A DNA stretch of 64,000 nucleotides, taken from assembly GCA_015146655.1 (NCBI GenBank), contig VKHL01000013.1, forward strand, positions 192,879 to 256,878, read 5' to 3'. This document shows, one piece after another, positions 53,705 through 63,742 of this stretch (positions within the stretch are counted from its first letter, which is position 1; every line of letters begins with the position of its first letter). A model generated the notes under the pieces. The model made no database searches. It saw only the letters and a program-made list of their open reading frames with translations, and was not told where the DNA came from. Both the position numbers and the translations under genes were made by a program. Source of the stretch: Ochromonas danica (Eukaryota > Sar > Chrysophyceae > Chromulinales > Chromulinaceae).

Positions 53705-54646
53705 ACAGACACACACAAGTACAATCAGCAATAAATACTGTAGATCTAAAGTGCTCTAACTTACCAAGAAGATAATAAAATTGAACAAGCCTGGACAAGG
53801 ACTAAGAATAGAAGCCACAAGAATAGATGTGGGAGTAGAATATTGAAGGTTATTGAACTCGTTCCATGCTCCACCACTACGAGAAAGTGCTTGTGCTAAA
53901 GGATACCATTTCATTCGACTTGCTAGAACAACAATGGCAAGACATTGTTTAATAGCAGGAGAAACTTCATTTTGAATAGAATCCACAGAACGATCATTCA
54001 TCATTAATCGATTCGTTGCTGTCGTGAATGTCAGAGGAGAAAGATTAGCTAATGACCATGTTTTCAACCCTCCACCAACTGATTGCATCATCATATTAAC
54101 TTTTCGAGATGTGATAATAAATGCTATAAAATTAATCAAAATGGTGATGATTCTTCCCCAATAGTAACACGAAGAAACAAATTGACCAAATGGACTACTA
54201 GAATAATAACAATCCACAGGGAATCCATCATCACCATCTGAAGAGGCATTTACAAGTGCATAAGGTACACAAGCTGTTAGTAATAATGGTAAACCAACAG
54301 CTATTAATAGAAAGTATTTATAATATTGTACAATATCAATACTACGTATATTTAATACAATATAGAGAACCACAAATGATAAGACATTTGACCATAATGA
54401 AAAGCTTAATCCACCAAAGACATCAAGCATATTCCAGATTACACAAACTGGATAACTTGGTGCTAATCCAAGAATGAAGTTACCCTCATAGAATAATTGA
54501 CATACGGTCATACTAGCAATAATTGCAATATAACCATTACGACTTCTCATTTCATAGATGAGAACTAAGGTTAATATAGAACAAAGAAAGCTAATACTAG
54601 CCATAGAAAACATGATCCAATCTCCTATATAGGTATCCGATACCAT
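52956..54646 (-). CDS. Seven-transmembrane receptor, cAMP-receptor-like
   Basis: Exons 54646-53765 and 53585-52956 give 503 residues. Seven hydrophobic spans fill residues about 10-295, starting IMFSMASISFLCSILTLVLI and ending GLFNFIIFL. One Cys lies before the third span (PSYPVCVIWNM) and others in the second outer loop (FPVDCYY and SSCYYWG), which could form the usual loop disulfide. The third-span pattern and short loops resemble the cAR/class E-like branch; ligand unknown. The tail is cytosolic, Ser-rich, with repeated GTPSMYGTPQTPR-type phospho-site-like motifs, a Gly-rich patch and long Asn runs. The single intron falls just after the last span. Convergent with the 7TM kinase gene. Confidence 0.83.
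53596..53716. repeat. (CA)n / CAGA microsatellite in 7TM-receptor intron, UG in transcript
   Basis: CA with CAGA units on the plus strand inside intron 53586-53764. The host gene is minus, so the RNA reads UG/UCUG. It ends about 10 nt before the TATCAG acceptor. Confidence 0.95.
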
Positions 54647-55106
54647 CTTGTTGATGAGAAGAAAAACCAGAAGAAAAATAAATCAATAAGAAAATGATCT
54701 AATTCACAAGGTTGAGCAAACACGTGAAGGCAAATAAGTCTTTGACAAATCCAATTCTATTCTCTTTTTTTTATGAATATTTAATAATATTATTTTTGTT
54801 ATTTTTTTATGGAAATAGAGTGAATTGGACTCAATCAAATCTTTTCACACACACAAACAACAAACAGCACAGCAGCAGCGGGAGCTGGGCGAAAAAGCAC
54901 GGCAGCAGCCCAAGAAACGCATTTTCCATCTCCACCCGAAACATGCAAGTGCCTTAGAGAAAACCCCAGAAAGTGCAGTTAAACGTCCAACCACCCTGGG
55001 TGGAGCTAAGTGTGAGTTTCAACATCCGAAAACCAAGTACAAGCAGCAAATTATTACTGTAGGTCCTACTGTTATTATTGTTGTTGCTGTAGATATTATT
55101 GTATTC
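54647..55106. promoter_or_regulatory. Divergent spacer, 7TM receptor / F-box-LRR-like gene
   Basis: 460 bp upstream of both genes. The frame of the downstream gene is open back to 54825, but that part is low-complexity (Gln/Lys rich) and not family-like, so the start at 55107 is preferred. T-rich and A-rich tracts are at about 54756-54817. Confidence 0.4.
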
Positions 55107-56651
55107 ATGAGAAGTGTCATGAGTGTTGTCTGGTGTCTTCCTAGAGATATTCTTCATTGTGTGTATTCAGAGTGGTTGGAATGGAAGGACTTGTCAAGGT
55201 TAGATATAGCCTCCGTGGAGAAGAGTGATCGAGTAGTGTGGTTGACTTCTTTAACCGACTTGAGGATATCACAGGCATTTGGGAGAGTTCCTAATAGTAA
55301 ACTGAGAATATTCTATGAGTGGCTATTGTGTCGTAAGGTGTAGTCCTACTGTCCTGTTCTTCGATCTATTAAGATAGAGAGATGGAGAATTAATGGAAGC
55401 ATCTCTGATAATAGTCATGTGAAGGGTAATATCTCTACCTTTTTGAGTCATTGCCATAATGTAAGGGGAGTGACAGTGTGGATGAATAACCTGGATAGTG
55501 ATGTAGTCTTGGCAGCGTTAGTAGAGCAGTTGAGAGAGAATTCTCTTGTCAAGATCTCTCTTCAGAATATCAAAAGACATCATGCAAGTAATGTGATGGT
55601 AACAACTTTCCTCACAAAGCATGCCTCTAGTTTACGAGTTCTCTATATCTCCGCTCTCCATAAAGTGGTCATGGATAACATTATATCCACCCTCATTGAG
55701 AATCAGATACGTCTGAGGGAGTTGACTATCATTTTGGGAGGTGTGGGATTGCAAAGGATGTCTTCTTTGATGTCCTATCTCTCATCGTCAGGAAGATTGT
55801 TGGAGAATCTAGAGGTTTGTAGCAAAAGGAGGCCCTTCAATGCAGAGGATATTGTGACCTCAGTTGCGGCGTCTTGCCCAAAGTTGACTCGTTTAATAAC
55901 CTATGACTGTCAATCATGCAGCATGGAGACTCTGCGACGACTCTATGAACAGTGTCCACATCTCCAGGATGTGTCTATTGGAAGTGTTGATAAGGTTATT
56001 GAGACAGATGAAAAGAGAAAGTCTGTGTCAATCGAGGTGAAAGGTCACAATGAAGATTGGGCTATTTGTCTATCTCATGCATTGAGAAGAAGACAATACA
56101 AACAAGTAAGTTTATGGCTGAGAGAAGACTACAATCATCGAGTGGAGAAGCTGGAGTCTATGTTGGAACCTTGCCGAATTCATTTACATTGTTTTACACA
56201 CGAGTCGTCCTTGATCTCCCTACTGCAGGATCTTCCCCATTTGAACAGTTTGCATCTACTCCCAACAGTCAATATTCAATATACTGATGCTGCTTTGGCA
56301 GCCATCTCAGAGCATGCGAATAGTCTGATGGAGTTAAACTTGATTAACATCCACTTTTCTGATAGGGTGTTGAGTGAGTTGATCAAGACGTGTCACTTGC
56401 TGGAGAGGTTAATCATCCATGATTGTGGATGGGAGAGTCTTGATGCGATATCGAAGCTTTCTAATGTTAACATGGTCAACCTCGGTACGAATAGGTATGT
56501 TTCTGAAGAAATGTTGGATGGATTGTTACTGAGTGAGAAGGTGAAGTGGCCTTCTACTCTGGAAGATGGATTGATCAGGGCATTTCTGGGATCATTTGTC
56601 TATGATTTCATTGATATATCTTATGGTTGGAGAAAACATTTTGGCGATTAG
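55107..56651 (+). pseudogene. F-box/LRR-like gene interrupted by one in-frame TAG
   Basis: A single frame of 515 codons from MRSVMSVVWCLPRDILHCVY to a TAG at its end, with one internal TAG at 55341-55343. The first part reads LPRDILHCVYSEWLEWKDLS and RLDIASVEKSDRVVWLTSL, an F-box-like helix set. The rest is a series of leucine-rich repeats (SLRVLYISALHK, LRELTIIL, CPHLQDVSIG, LNSLHLLPT, LMELNLINIHFSD, LLERLIIHDCGW). If translated through, it would be a ubiquitin-ligase substrate adaptor type protein. The only GT-AG interval in frame that removes the stop is 42 bp (55338-55379), shorter than every other intron here, so a nonsense mutation is the simpler reading. Apart from this the frame is undamaged, which argues for a recent loss, a very short intron or a sequencing error. 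Confidence 0.7.
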
Positions 56652-57257
56652 ATGGAAGGGCTAGAGCTCACCTTAGTATGCCTAGATGCTGCATCTAAGA
56701 ATATCCTCTTTGTTACGGTCTAATCTCGTTGTTTCGTTCCCAGGGTTGTTTGTTGAGTGGTCTAGGCTGGCCAATCAAGGTAGTTATAATTTCAGGCAAC
56801 AACAACAACAACTCCGCCCCCACTGTTGAGAAACTAGGGCTGAGAAACTTAATTTCATTGTTGAGAAACTAGGGCGATCTTAGATATCAATAAGGTCAAA
56901 AGCTTCTTAATCAACTATTAGTATTAATCAACAACTTCAGCTGTTATTCTGGATTCTGGATACACGATAACTACACAGCTATACAATAAGTGCACAGACA
57001 TAGAGAGAGAGACATTTGGAAGATGGGGGAAAGAGAAAGTGTGGGTTCAAAGTCGACATTTATTATTTTTAGATCGAGTAAAGATACTTTTCAACAAAAT
57101 GTGTGAAGTTTTTCTAACACAACAAATGAAGTTAATATGTCTAATATGTTCCAGATAGAGAAAAAATGATAGTATTGATTCATTACAGCCCTCAATTATC
57201 TGCGGCGCTTAAGATTATACCCATAGCCCACAAAATTTCATCTTAGACTTCCAACGT
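56652..57257. other. Convergent spacer, LRR-like gene / TPM gene
   Basis: 606 bp with no supported gene. A short direct repeat (GTTGAGAAACTAGGGC) occurs twice, at about 56825 and 56859, with a related GCTGAGAAACT between. Confidence 0.5.
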
Positions 57258-57902
57258 TTATACCTCCTGTAGACGGCGCACGATCATGCCTATCACTTGC
57301 CGAATGGTAGCACTTATCGTGTTTATTCTTAATAATAACAGTACAATAATAATAAAAGATATCATATAGGTACCAAACCAAGTTACTTCTGGTCCTTCCA
57401 AAATGACAGGATTTTTCGGAGGTGGAATAAATGGATCCTTCGTCCCTAATTGCTCACAAGAACGACTTAAATACATATGAATATCAATTATTAATCTGAC
57501 CACTGTAAGGGGAAAGTTTTGTTGTTTTTCTAGAAACCTTTTAGTATTCTTTATGAATTGTTCCATGACATCAGATGGTATTTCAGGTTTTACATCACTT
57601 CCAATAGAGACAGAAACTCGACGATTTGCAGTGGATAGGAAGATTAAGATACCATTATCTTTACCATCTTCTTCTTCTTGTGAACTAATCCTCCTCCAAC
57701 GCTGATGTAAACTATATGCAAAATGATCAGCAATAAGTTGTGGGTCAGTAGTTGTCCATCCATTAAGATTCATTCTCTCAATGATGACAACAGTAAAGTT
57801 AGCAGAGGTTGCTTGATTAATATAGTATTGAATTTCATCATGTATATCAACATCGAATATTTCAGCTGGATCACAAAAGGAAGAAGGACCACCACGAGCA
57901 CT

Positions 57903-57935
<33 letters not shown>

Positions 57936-58097
57936 TGTAGCAGTAGGAGGTCTTCCACAAGCAACAGGGTCCAAGTGTGGATTAGGAATGTCCTCAATGG
58001 TTCTTCCCCATACATCGTAATAGAATGATCCACCTGTTGCAATATAGTTGAAGAAGTGATAATATACAAATAAGGTAACGAATAGTTCTATCCACAT
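57258..58097 (-). CDS. TPM-domain membrane protein without RING
   Basis: A single exon of 279 codons. The N-terminal signal anchor (MWIELFVTLFVYYHFFNYIA) is followed by an Ala run of 13 residues coded by a GCT/GCA repeat (about 57903-57934). The TPM domain follows: VDIHDEIQYYINQATSANFT, LIADHFAYSLHQRW, then DNGILIFLSTANRRVSVSIG, which is the typical strand-turn-strand core. A second membrane span is near residue 240 (YMISFIIIVLLLLRI), then a short basic tail. TPM domains occur in plastid photosystem-repair proteins and in bacterial membrane proteins; the biochemical role in this architecture is unknown. It shares the DIPNPHLDPVACGR box with its upstream neighbour, so the two are tandem paralogues. 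Start is the first ATG of the frame. Confidence 0.85.
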
Positions 58098-58676
58098 ATT
58101 GTTGATCTGGGTACTGTAATGGTAATGAATCTCTTCCCTTCTTGGATCTCTTCGACCATATACACAGAGCTTGGGGGCTCACCAATCCGCCCTTGCTTGG
58201 AACAACTGGTTTTGCAAAAGTGGGAAAAAGTGGGTTTGGGTTTCCAGTCGTCACAAGCTTTATAACTCAGAAAAATGGACTTTTTCTTCCCCGACCAAAC
58301 CAAAAAGTCCATTTTTCTGAGTTATAAAGCGTGTGGGCGTGGCGACTTCAGTGGGCCAACATCTAAATTATCGTGTTGGAAGTATGTAAAGTTACTTTAG
58401 CTTTCGCAACCTACTCCACACTTTTGATTTCATCAGAGAGTCATTCGAGGCTTATCCCATTTGTTCTTCTTCAAGAAGCCTCCAGTAAAGCCTTAACGTG
58501 GACTGGATGACAAAACACTTCTATCACAAAACAAATCTCAAAGAACTAAACATTAAATCAACAACCAACCCCTGCACAAACTACACCACTTAAGGATTAT
58601 CCATATAAATAGGCTTAGAGACATCAAAGAGAAAGGGCGATCAAGGCAATAATGGCTCAAAGTTCCTTCTCATCCA
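58098..58676. other. Spacer between the two TPM genes, containing a hairpin
   Basis: 579 bp, the 5' flank of the shorter TPM gene and the 3' flank of the TPM-RING gene, both minus. It holds the perfect inverted repeat at 58257-58330. Small frames overlapping the hairpin are not called. Confidence 0.55.
58257..58330. repeat. Perfect inverted repeat (29-bp arms, 16-nt loop)
   Basis: Arms 58257-58285 and 58302-58330 are exact reverse complements; the loop is 58286-58301. Pairing can extend outward beyond one mismatch (CACAAGC with GCGTGTG). The arm sequence is unrelated to the hairpin at 38483-38566. It lies 160 bp upstream of the short TPM gene start. RNA from either strand would form a near-perfect small-RNA-precursor-like hairpin. 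Confidence 0.92.
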
Positions 58677-60431
58677 TTACCAACCGCCCCCTCCACCGCC
58701 ATGGCTGCGGCCTCCACCAAACGATGATGATGAACCACTCATACCACTGTTCCTCGCAGATTGTTCACTAGCTCGCCGAATCTCATCCAGTGTCGTTTGT
58801 ACAGCCAATTGCTGTGCGTTCAACTGATAGCGAAAATCATGGAGTGAGCCTCGATCGATCGCCGAATTCATAGTCCGCAGCATCTCCAAGGTGAATACGT
58901 CTGGATAAAGAGAATTCATACGGTGCAAGCGGAAACGAATCTCTGGAGTATGTCTGTAGAACGGAGACGATTGGTCAAATCCCGTTCCTGCATAGCTAGG
59001 ATCCGCGGGATCAACGGTCATCGTCTGTGTCGCAGAGGAAGTTCCAACAGCTGTTGTTCCTCCTCCTCCGCCATTATAAGGAGAAATATTGCTACGCAAA
59101 GTGGTGGACGGAGTTGAGCGGGAGAATAGACCGCTCCACGAAGAAGAAGCAGGGGGTCTACGAGTCAAGGAAGAAGGGGGAGGACGTGGTTGAGTGGGAT
59201 CGTCAACCGGAGTACGACAAATAGGACATTTATTTCCTTCTGGACTACGCAAATACTCCTCCAGACATGCTTTACAGAATATATGCCCGCATCGCAAAGA
59301 CATTGGCGCTTTTGGACCATCCACAAAGCGAGGTGGTCGGGGAGAAGATAATTCATTATTCTCATTATCATCATTTTCACATCCTTGTTCCTTATCCAAG
59401 AGTTCTGCTGAAGAATTCTCATCCGTTGTTGTAAGAACTTTACTACCAGAAGATTCTGTTGTTGCATCAGATTGCTGCTTTTGGGTTTTACCAATCACCT
59501 CTTTGGTCGTCACCTTTTTGGTCTCCTCGACCACTGGGAAATCCTCCAAACAAATGGGACATGTTGAGGTAAAGTAAGTATTTTGTCGATTCTTACTTCC
59601 TCCGCCTTCACCTTGAGTACCATCAACATCCACAGCCTTCATCAACTGGTTAATAGCATCTTGTCCTCGTTGCAGACGACGCATTCGCCAATTGGATCGA
59701 AAATGCATAATACCACCAAATACAACAAATGCAACGAATAGAAACATAGTAGCATAAAATTCTCCATCACTTTCTGCTGGATGTGGGGGAGTGGCTTTGT
59801 TTCGACCCAATTTAAGCATAATCTCACTTCCCTTACCAGAAAGAATCAAATCAATATGAATAATTGTACTGATAAGTGCTTGACCATATTTTTCTTTTCG
59901 TAGATAAGGTCTCATATGTTGAATAAGTTGATCAATTACTTCAAAAGATAGTTTTGATTCTACACCATTTCCTGTTGAGATATAGACTAAACGATCTTGA
60001 ATCGATAGGAAGATTAAGATACCATCATTTTTATCTTCTTTTCCAACCCCCCAACGATTATGTAAACCACGTGCAAATCTTTCAGAAGCAAGTTTTGGTT
60101 CACTTGTTGCTAATCCTTTCGTATTCATTTTGTCAATGATAGCAACAGCAAGTTGAGCAGTTGTAATTTGATTAATATAACCTTCAATCTCATTCTTTTC
60201 ATCAACAGTAAGTTTCTTATCTGGATCACAAAGTGAAGAGCGTGATACCAAATCTCTCCCACAAGCCATCGGATCAGTATTCGGATTAGGAACATCATCA
60301 ATAGATCTTCCATTAAACTTGAAAAATGGTGATCCACTTATTAGAAGGATGTGGATAGATAGAAGAATAAAGATAATAACGAGTATATATGATGTCAACA
60401 TTTTCTTGTTTGTTATGGTTCTGGAAGACAA
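58677..60431 (-). CDS. TPM-domain membrane protein with RING finger (putative E3 ligase)
   Basis: A single exon of 584 codons. An N-terminal signal anchor (YILVIIFILLSIHILLISG) is followed by a TPM domain (about residues 40-210: DDVPNPNTDPMACGRD, KNEIEGYINQI, NDGILIFLSIQDRLVYISTG). A membrane span follows near 232 (ATMFLFVAFVVFGGIMHF), then a RING finger: CPICLEDF, about 86 residues of Ser/Glu/Asp-rich insert, then LRCGHIFCKACLEEYL and CPICRTPVDD. All eight zinc ligands are visible (C3HC4). The tail is Ser/Pro-rich and ends SSSFGGGRSHGGGGGGW, the Gly-rich end typical of TPM proteins. The TPM part would face the lumen or outside and the RING the cytosol, so it may be a membrane-anchored ubiquitin ligase; substrates unknown. 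Confidence 0.9.
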   Translation of the reverse strand: MSSRTITNKKMLTSYILVIIFILLSIHILLISGSPFFKFNGRSIDDVPNPNTDPMACGRDLVSRSSLCDPDKKLTVDEKNEIEGYINQITTAQLAVAIIDKMNTKGLATSEPKLASERFARGLHNRWGVGKEDKNDGILIFLSIQDRLVYISTGNGVESKLSFEVIDQLIQHMRPYLRKEKYGQALISTIIHIDLILSGKGSEIMLKLGRNKATPPHPAESDGEFYATMFLFVAFVVFGGIMHFRSNWRMRRLQRGQDAINQLMKAVDVDGTQGEGGGSKNRQNTYFTSTCPICLEDFPVVEETKKVTTKEVIGKTQKQQSDATTESSGSKVLTTTDENSSAELLDKEQGCENDDNENNELSSPRPPRFVDGPKAPMSLRCGHIFCKACLEEYLRSPEGNKCPICRTPVDDPTQPRPPPSSLTRRPPASSSWSGLFSRSTPSTTLRSNISPYNGGGGGTTAVGTSSATQTMTVDPADPSYAGTGFDQSSPFYRHTPEIRFRLHRMNSLYPDVFTLEMLRTMNSAIDRGSLHDFRYQLNAQQLAVQTTLDEIRRASEQSARNSGMSGSSSSFGGGRSHGGGGGGW

Positions 60432-60975
60432 TGGTTTGTTTGTTTGTGTGATCCGATCTCCTCCACCTTCACAACACGGAACACTGACAGTGTCTCTCTC
60501 ACTCTCACTCTCTCACACTCTCACACTCTCACTGCCATGTGGCAAGCGCTTTCTCCTCTCGCACTGCCAAAATTCTCTCTCAGGAGATTGTTATCTTGCG
60601 TGATATCACTCTAAAACACAAAGCCCAAGTCCAAGTCGACCGATGCGCATTGGTGTAAGCTATTGGATATTAGAATTACTTTACATATAAACCAATCTTC
60701 GATAGAACTATAGTAAATAATAAACTTGGATAGCCAGGAAATTTGCACTGATTGTCCTAATCCGTAATCGATAAGGTAGGAACTATCCATGTATTCACTC
60801 ACAATTTGAATCAGTTGGGAAAAACACTGATCACAAACAAACACAACCGCAAGAACCGCACACTACAAAAATCACTTCATATGAAAGACCAACTTGGAAA
60901 CACTTGTCAACCACGAGCCAACACAGTTGGCACCACCCGCAGCAAGCTGGAGAAATTCAGAGCAACTATTTAACT
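60432..60975. other. Spacer between TPM-RING and polytopic membrane protein genes
   Basis: 544 bp. It contains a CT/CA-rich array of (TCTCACTC)-like units at about 60494-60534 just upstream of the TPM-RING gene. A 77-codon minus frame at 60611-60844 shows no features. No gene is called. Confidence 0.45.
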
Positions 60976-62453
60976 CTACATATTATAGAGAGTAGCACAA
61001 AACTTCTGCGCAATGAAGGATAGCTGCAATGCAAGCCACAAATAAAGCAAAGTTTGTAATATAAAAGACAGAAACCCAGTCTCTTTAGGCTGATGGACCA
61101 TCAAAACGTTCTTATCGTCTGTACCATGATTTAAACAGATCACAACTGTCTGTTTCCCAATCTTGGGGGCCAATGGTCCTGCCCAGACATCCGCCAACCA
61201 ACATCCTTTGAAAACAACTATAAGAAACACATTCCAACATAAATCAAAGCGTTTTCATTCTTACCTGCAGCAATCAACAGCACAATCTGTCCACAACTAC
61301 CAACAAAGATCCCGTCAACTTTTCTATCAGCGAAGTCTACGTTAGCTTCTTGTGATCTGAGCTCCTCTACCATATCTAGGCTCGCAAGGGCTGTTGGCCA
61401 AGTAGCTGAAATATATGTGACCCATAGAACTGCCAAGGCCAAGACCTTGGGATGAATGCCAAACAACTGCCTCCAAGGTGCCAGGCTAAAACATAAAATG
61501 GCCGCAATCGTTGCAATGAGGACAAATACATGGGATTGAAAATGTGAGCCAAACTCATCCATTTTCATTAGTACTAACGTAGCACTTTTCCCTGCAGTTT
61601 TACGAAGAGATCGCAAAGAAAAGGCGAGCTTCGCATCACCATTGCTCATGATGGCCTTAGATACAGACGAAGCTAATCCTTCTGCTGTGCCCAACAAGCG
61701 ATCGGCTACAAGGGCATCAATTCGATAGCGAGAGAATATAGAAGACTGGCTGAAGAAAGGAATTTGATTCAAGAGTCGTCTCTCAATGGCAAGAAAAGAC
61801 TGTAGAAGTCGCAATGCAGAAGGAACAGAGACGAAAAGCGAAACCCAGTCGCCACGCACACATATAACCATCAAAACACTGACTAGCAACGAAGAAATGG
61901 TTACTAATAGTGTGACTCCTCCCATTGGAAAGTTGCTCTTATCAAGCAGCAGGTAGGAAGAAGACACCACCCAAGGCAAGAGAACAGACCAAACTCCTCC
62001 CTCTCCAGACAACAAAAGACCGCCACATCCCAAAACTACTTGTAATAGAGACAATATAGCCAAATGGTAGAAGGGTGTATTTGAATCCTTAGCTATCCAC
62101 AAGGTGGAAAGAAGAGAGAGCATTAACAAACTTTGCACTTGGACAGCTTGGACGGAAATATCCGCAAATACAAAAAATAGAAATAATACCCACAGTGTCG
62201 AGGTATCAAGAACTTCTTTGGAATAGAAAGGACGTACTATAAATAAATAATAACGTAGTGTTGCATAGACTATCAACAGGTTTAGCAGCTGCCATAGTAT
62301 GGGAGGAAGGAAGGGAGGAGGACTGTCTCCATTATCAGATTGACTTGCTTGAAAATTCTGGTGATGGAAATTATCCGAGTTCCATGCTATTTTCCAAAAC
62401 GAGTGAAGAAGGAGTGGTAATATAGGATAACCATAAGCGCGATATCCATCCAT
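60976..62453 (-). CDS. Polytopic membrane protein, unrecognised
   Basis: Exons 62453-61265 and 61205-60976, joined in phase 1 across a 59-bp GT-AG intron, give 472 residues. The start is the ATG of MDGYRAYGYPILPLL. There are about nine or ten hydrophobic spans, for example LPPILWQLLNLLIVYATLRY, LWVLFLFFVFADISVQAVQV, MLSLLSTLW, GGVTLLVTISSLLVSVLMVI, FVLIATIAAILCFSLAPW, LALAVLWVTYISATW and LSFILQTLLYLWLALQLSFI. A loop with VADRLLGTAEGLASSVSKAI is amphipathic. A conserved-looking end reads CWLADVWAGPLAPKIG. I do not recognise the family. Divergent with the methyltransferase gene, 271 bp apart. Confidence 0.78.
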
Positions 62454-62724
62454 TTCAAGGTGAGACAAACGAAGGGCGGAATTGGAATCTGTTCTTCACA
62501 CAACGAAACGCAAGAAGTCTTAACTTCTTAAGTTAACAAACGCGTTGTTGTACTATGATGCCTTTTTTAGGGTGGTCCGAGGGACTGCTTGCTTGCAGCG
62601 TGGCGAAAGTATGAGAATGAAAAGAGACTGAAATGCGAGTATCTTCTCTTCTCTCTCACTCCATCTCTCAACAAGACCCAAGCAGTCATTTCCTTTCACC
62701 TGATACAGGATAAGGAAAGAAGAT
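62454..62724. promoter_or_regulatory. Divergent spacer, polytopic membrane protein / methyltransferase
   Basis: 271 bp shared by two outward-facing genes; promoters of both expected here. A palindrome-like CTTCTTAAGTT is at about 62524-62534. Confidence 0.4.
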
Positions 62725-63654
62725 ATGTTGAAGTGCACTTCTCGCTCAAAGCCTGTTGCTTTTGTCAATGAGATATCATGGCTATTGTTATTCCTGTTAT
62801 TTTCATCATATATGGGACTTATTAATGCAGCTAATCAAACTATAGGACACGGCTTTGCCCTGTACAGCGATATACAAGGCCCAGACAGAGAGTTCATTCA
62901 ATATTTATTACCATTGATTGAACATAATCACCGTCACAAACATTGTACAGTCAATGGCGAGGTCATGCATTCATTATATAACGCAGATTCCTCCTTCATT
63001 GATCAAGTATCAGATTTACAGCTTCTCCATGGAGGACTGGGGATAGTATCAAACCCACGAAAAAGGGCGACTGCTCTTCTAACCAAAGCCGCACTTACAT
63101 TACCCCAGGGAGATATCGTGGAAACAGGGACATTTATCGGCACATCGGCTGCTATTATACTGAAAGTTATGCAGGAATTTGATTCTTGTGATCGGAAATT
63201 ATGGGTATTTGATTCCTTTGAAGGACTCCCTCCTCCAACCAAAGAAGACGAAGATCAAGGTTCTGAGGGAGGGTTCCAAATCGATGAAGAAACCTTCATC
63301 GCTAATATCAAAAGTGCCAACCTTTACGATCCAGCAAAGTTAGTAATTACCAAGGGATGGTTCAAAGATGTATGCAAACAATCCCCCGTTCAACAGATAG
63401 CCTTTCTGCGCCTTGACGGAGATCTTTTTGCATCAACTTGGGACGCTCTTGTTGCCTTATATGATCGTGTTATCCCAGGAGGCTTTATATATGTTGATGA
63501 TTACGGAAGCTTCACAGGTTGCCGAAAAGCAGTCGATCGGTTTCGTAATCAACTGGGTATATTTGAACCCTTGCATTTCGTGCGAGAAAATGAGCCTAGT
63601 AGCAGAGCAATAACCTTTGAAGCAGCCTGGTGGATGAAGAGAGTTCATCAATGA
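62725..63654 (+). CDS. TylF/MycF-type O-methyltransferase with signal anchor
   Basis: A single exon of 309 codons. A hydrophobic segment near residues 18-36 (ISWLLLFLLFSSYMGLINAA) acts as signal peptide or anchor, so the enzyme is secretory or membrane-held. Motifs fit the macrocin-O-methyltransferase family: GDIVETGTFIGTSAAIIL (SAM-binding loop), WVFDSFEGLPPP, KGWFKDV, LRLDGDLFASTWDAL, and PGGFIYVDDYGSFTGCRKAV with the metal-binding Asp pair. Known members methylate sugar hydroxyls using SAM and Mg2+. The lumenal placement suggests a glycan or secreted metabolite substrate; this is inference. No intron. Its stop lies 88 bp from the convergent acetyltransferase gene. Confidence 0.9.
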   Translation: MLKCTSRSKPVAFVNEISWLLLFLLFSSYMGLINAANQTIGHGFALYSDIQGPDREFIQYLLPLIEHNHRHKHCTVNGEVMHSLYNADSSFIDQVSDLQLLHGGLGIVSNPRKRATALLTKAALTLPQGDIVETGTFIGTSAAIILKVMQEFDSCDRKLWVFDSFEGLPPPTKEDEDQGSEGGFQIDEETFIANIKSANLYDPAKLVITKGWFKDVCKQSPVQQIAFLRLDGDLFASTWDALVALYDRVIPGGFIYVDDYGSFTGCRKAVDRFRNQLGIFEPLHFVRENEPSSRAITFEAAWWMKRVHQ

Positions 63655-63742
63655 TAATTTGGCTCAAAGATGCGATTCTTGGCTGCATGCACTGTGACTG
63701 TTTACATATTACGGATAACTACTCGAAGATTTCAACAGGCTT

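Noticed and set aside
55333-55373. A 41-bp intron (GTAAGG to TTAAG) removing the internal TAG of the LRR-like gene
   Set aside because: Splicing there would shift the frame, because the length is not a multiple of three.
60976-62453. Assignment of the polytopic protein to GPI transamidase subunit PIG-U
   Set aside because: The number of spans is similar, but I could not find the PIG-U motifs, so it is left unnamed.
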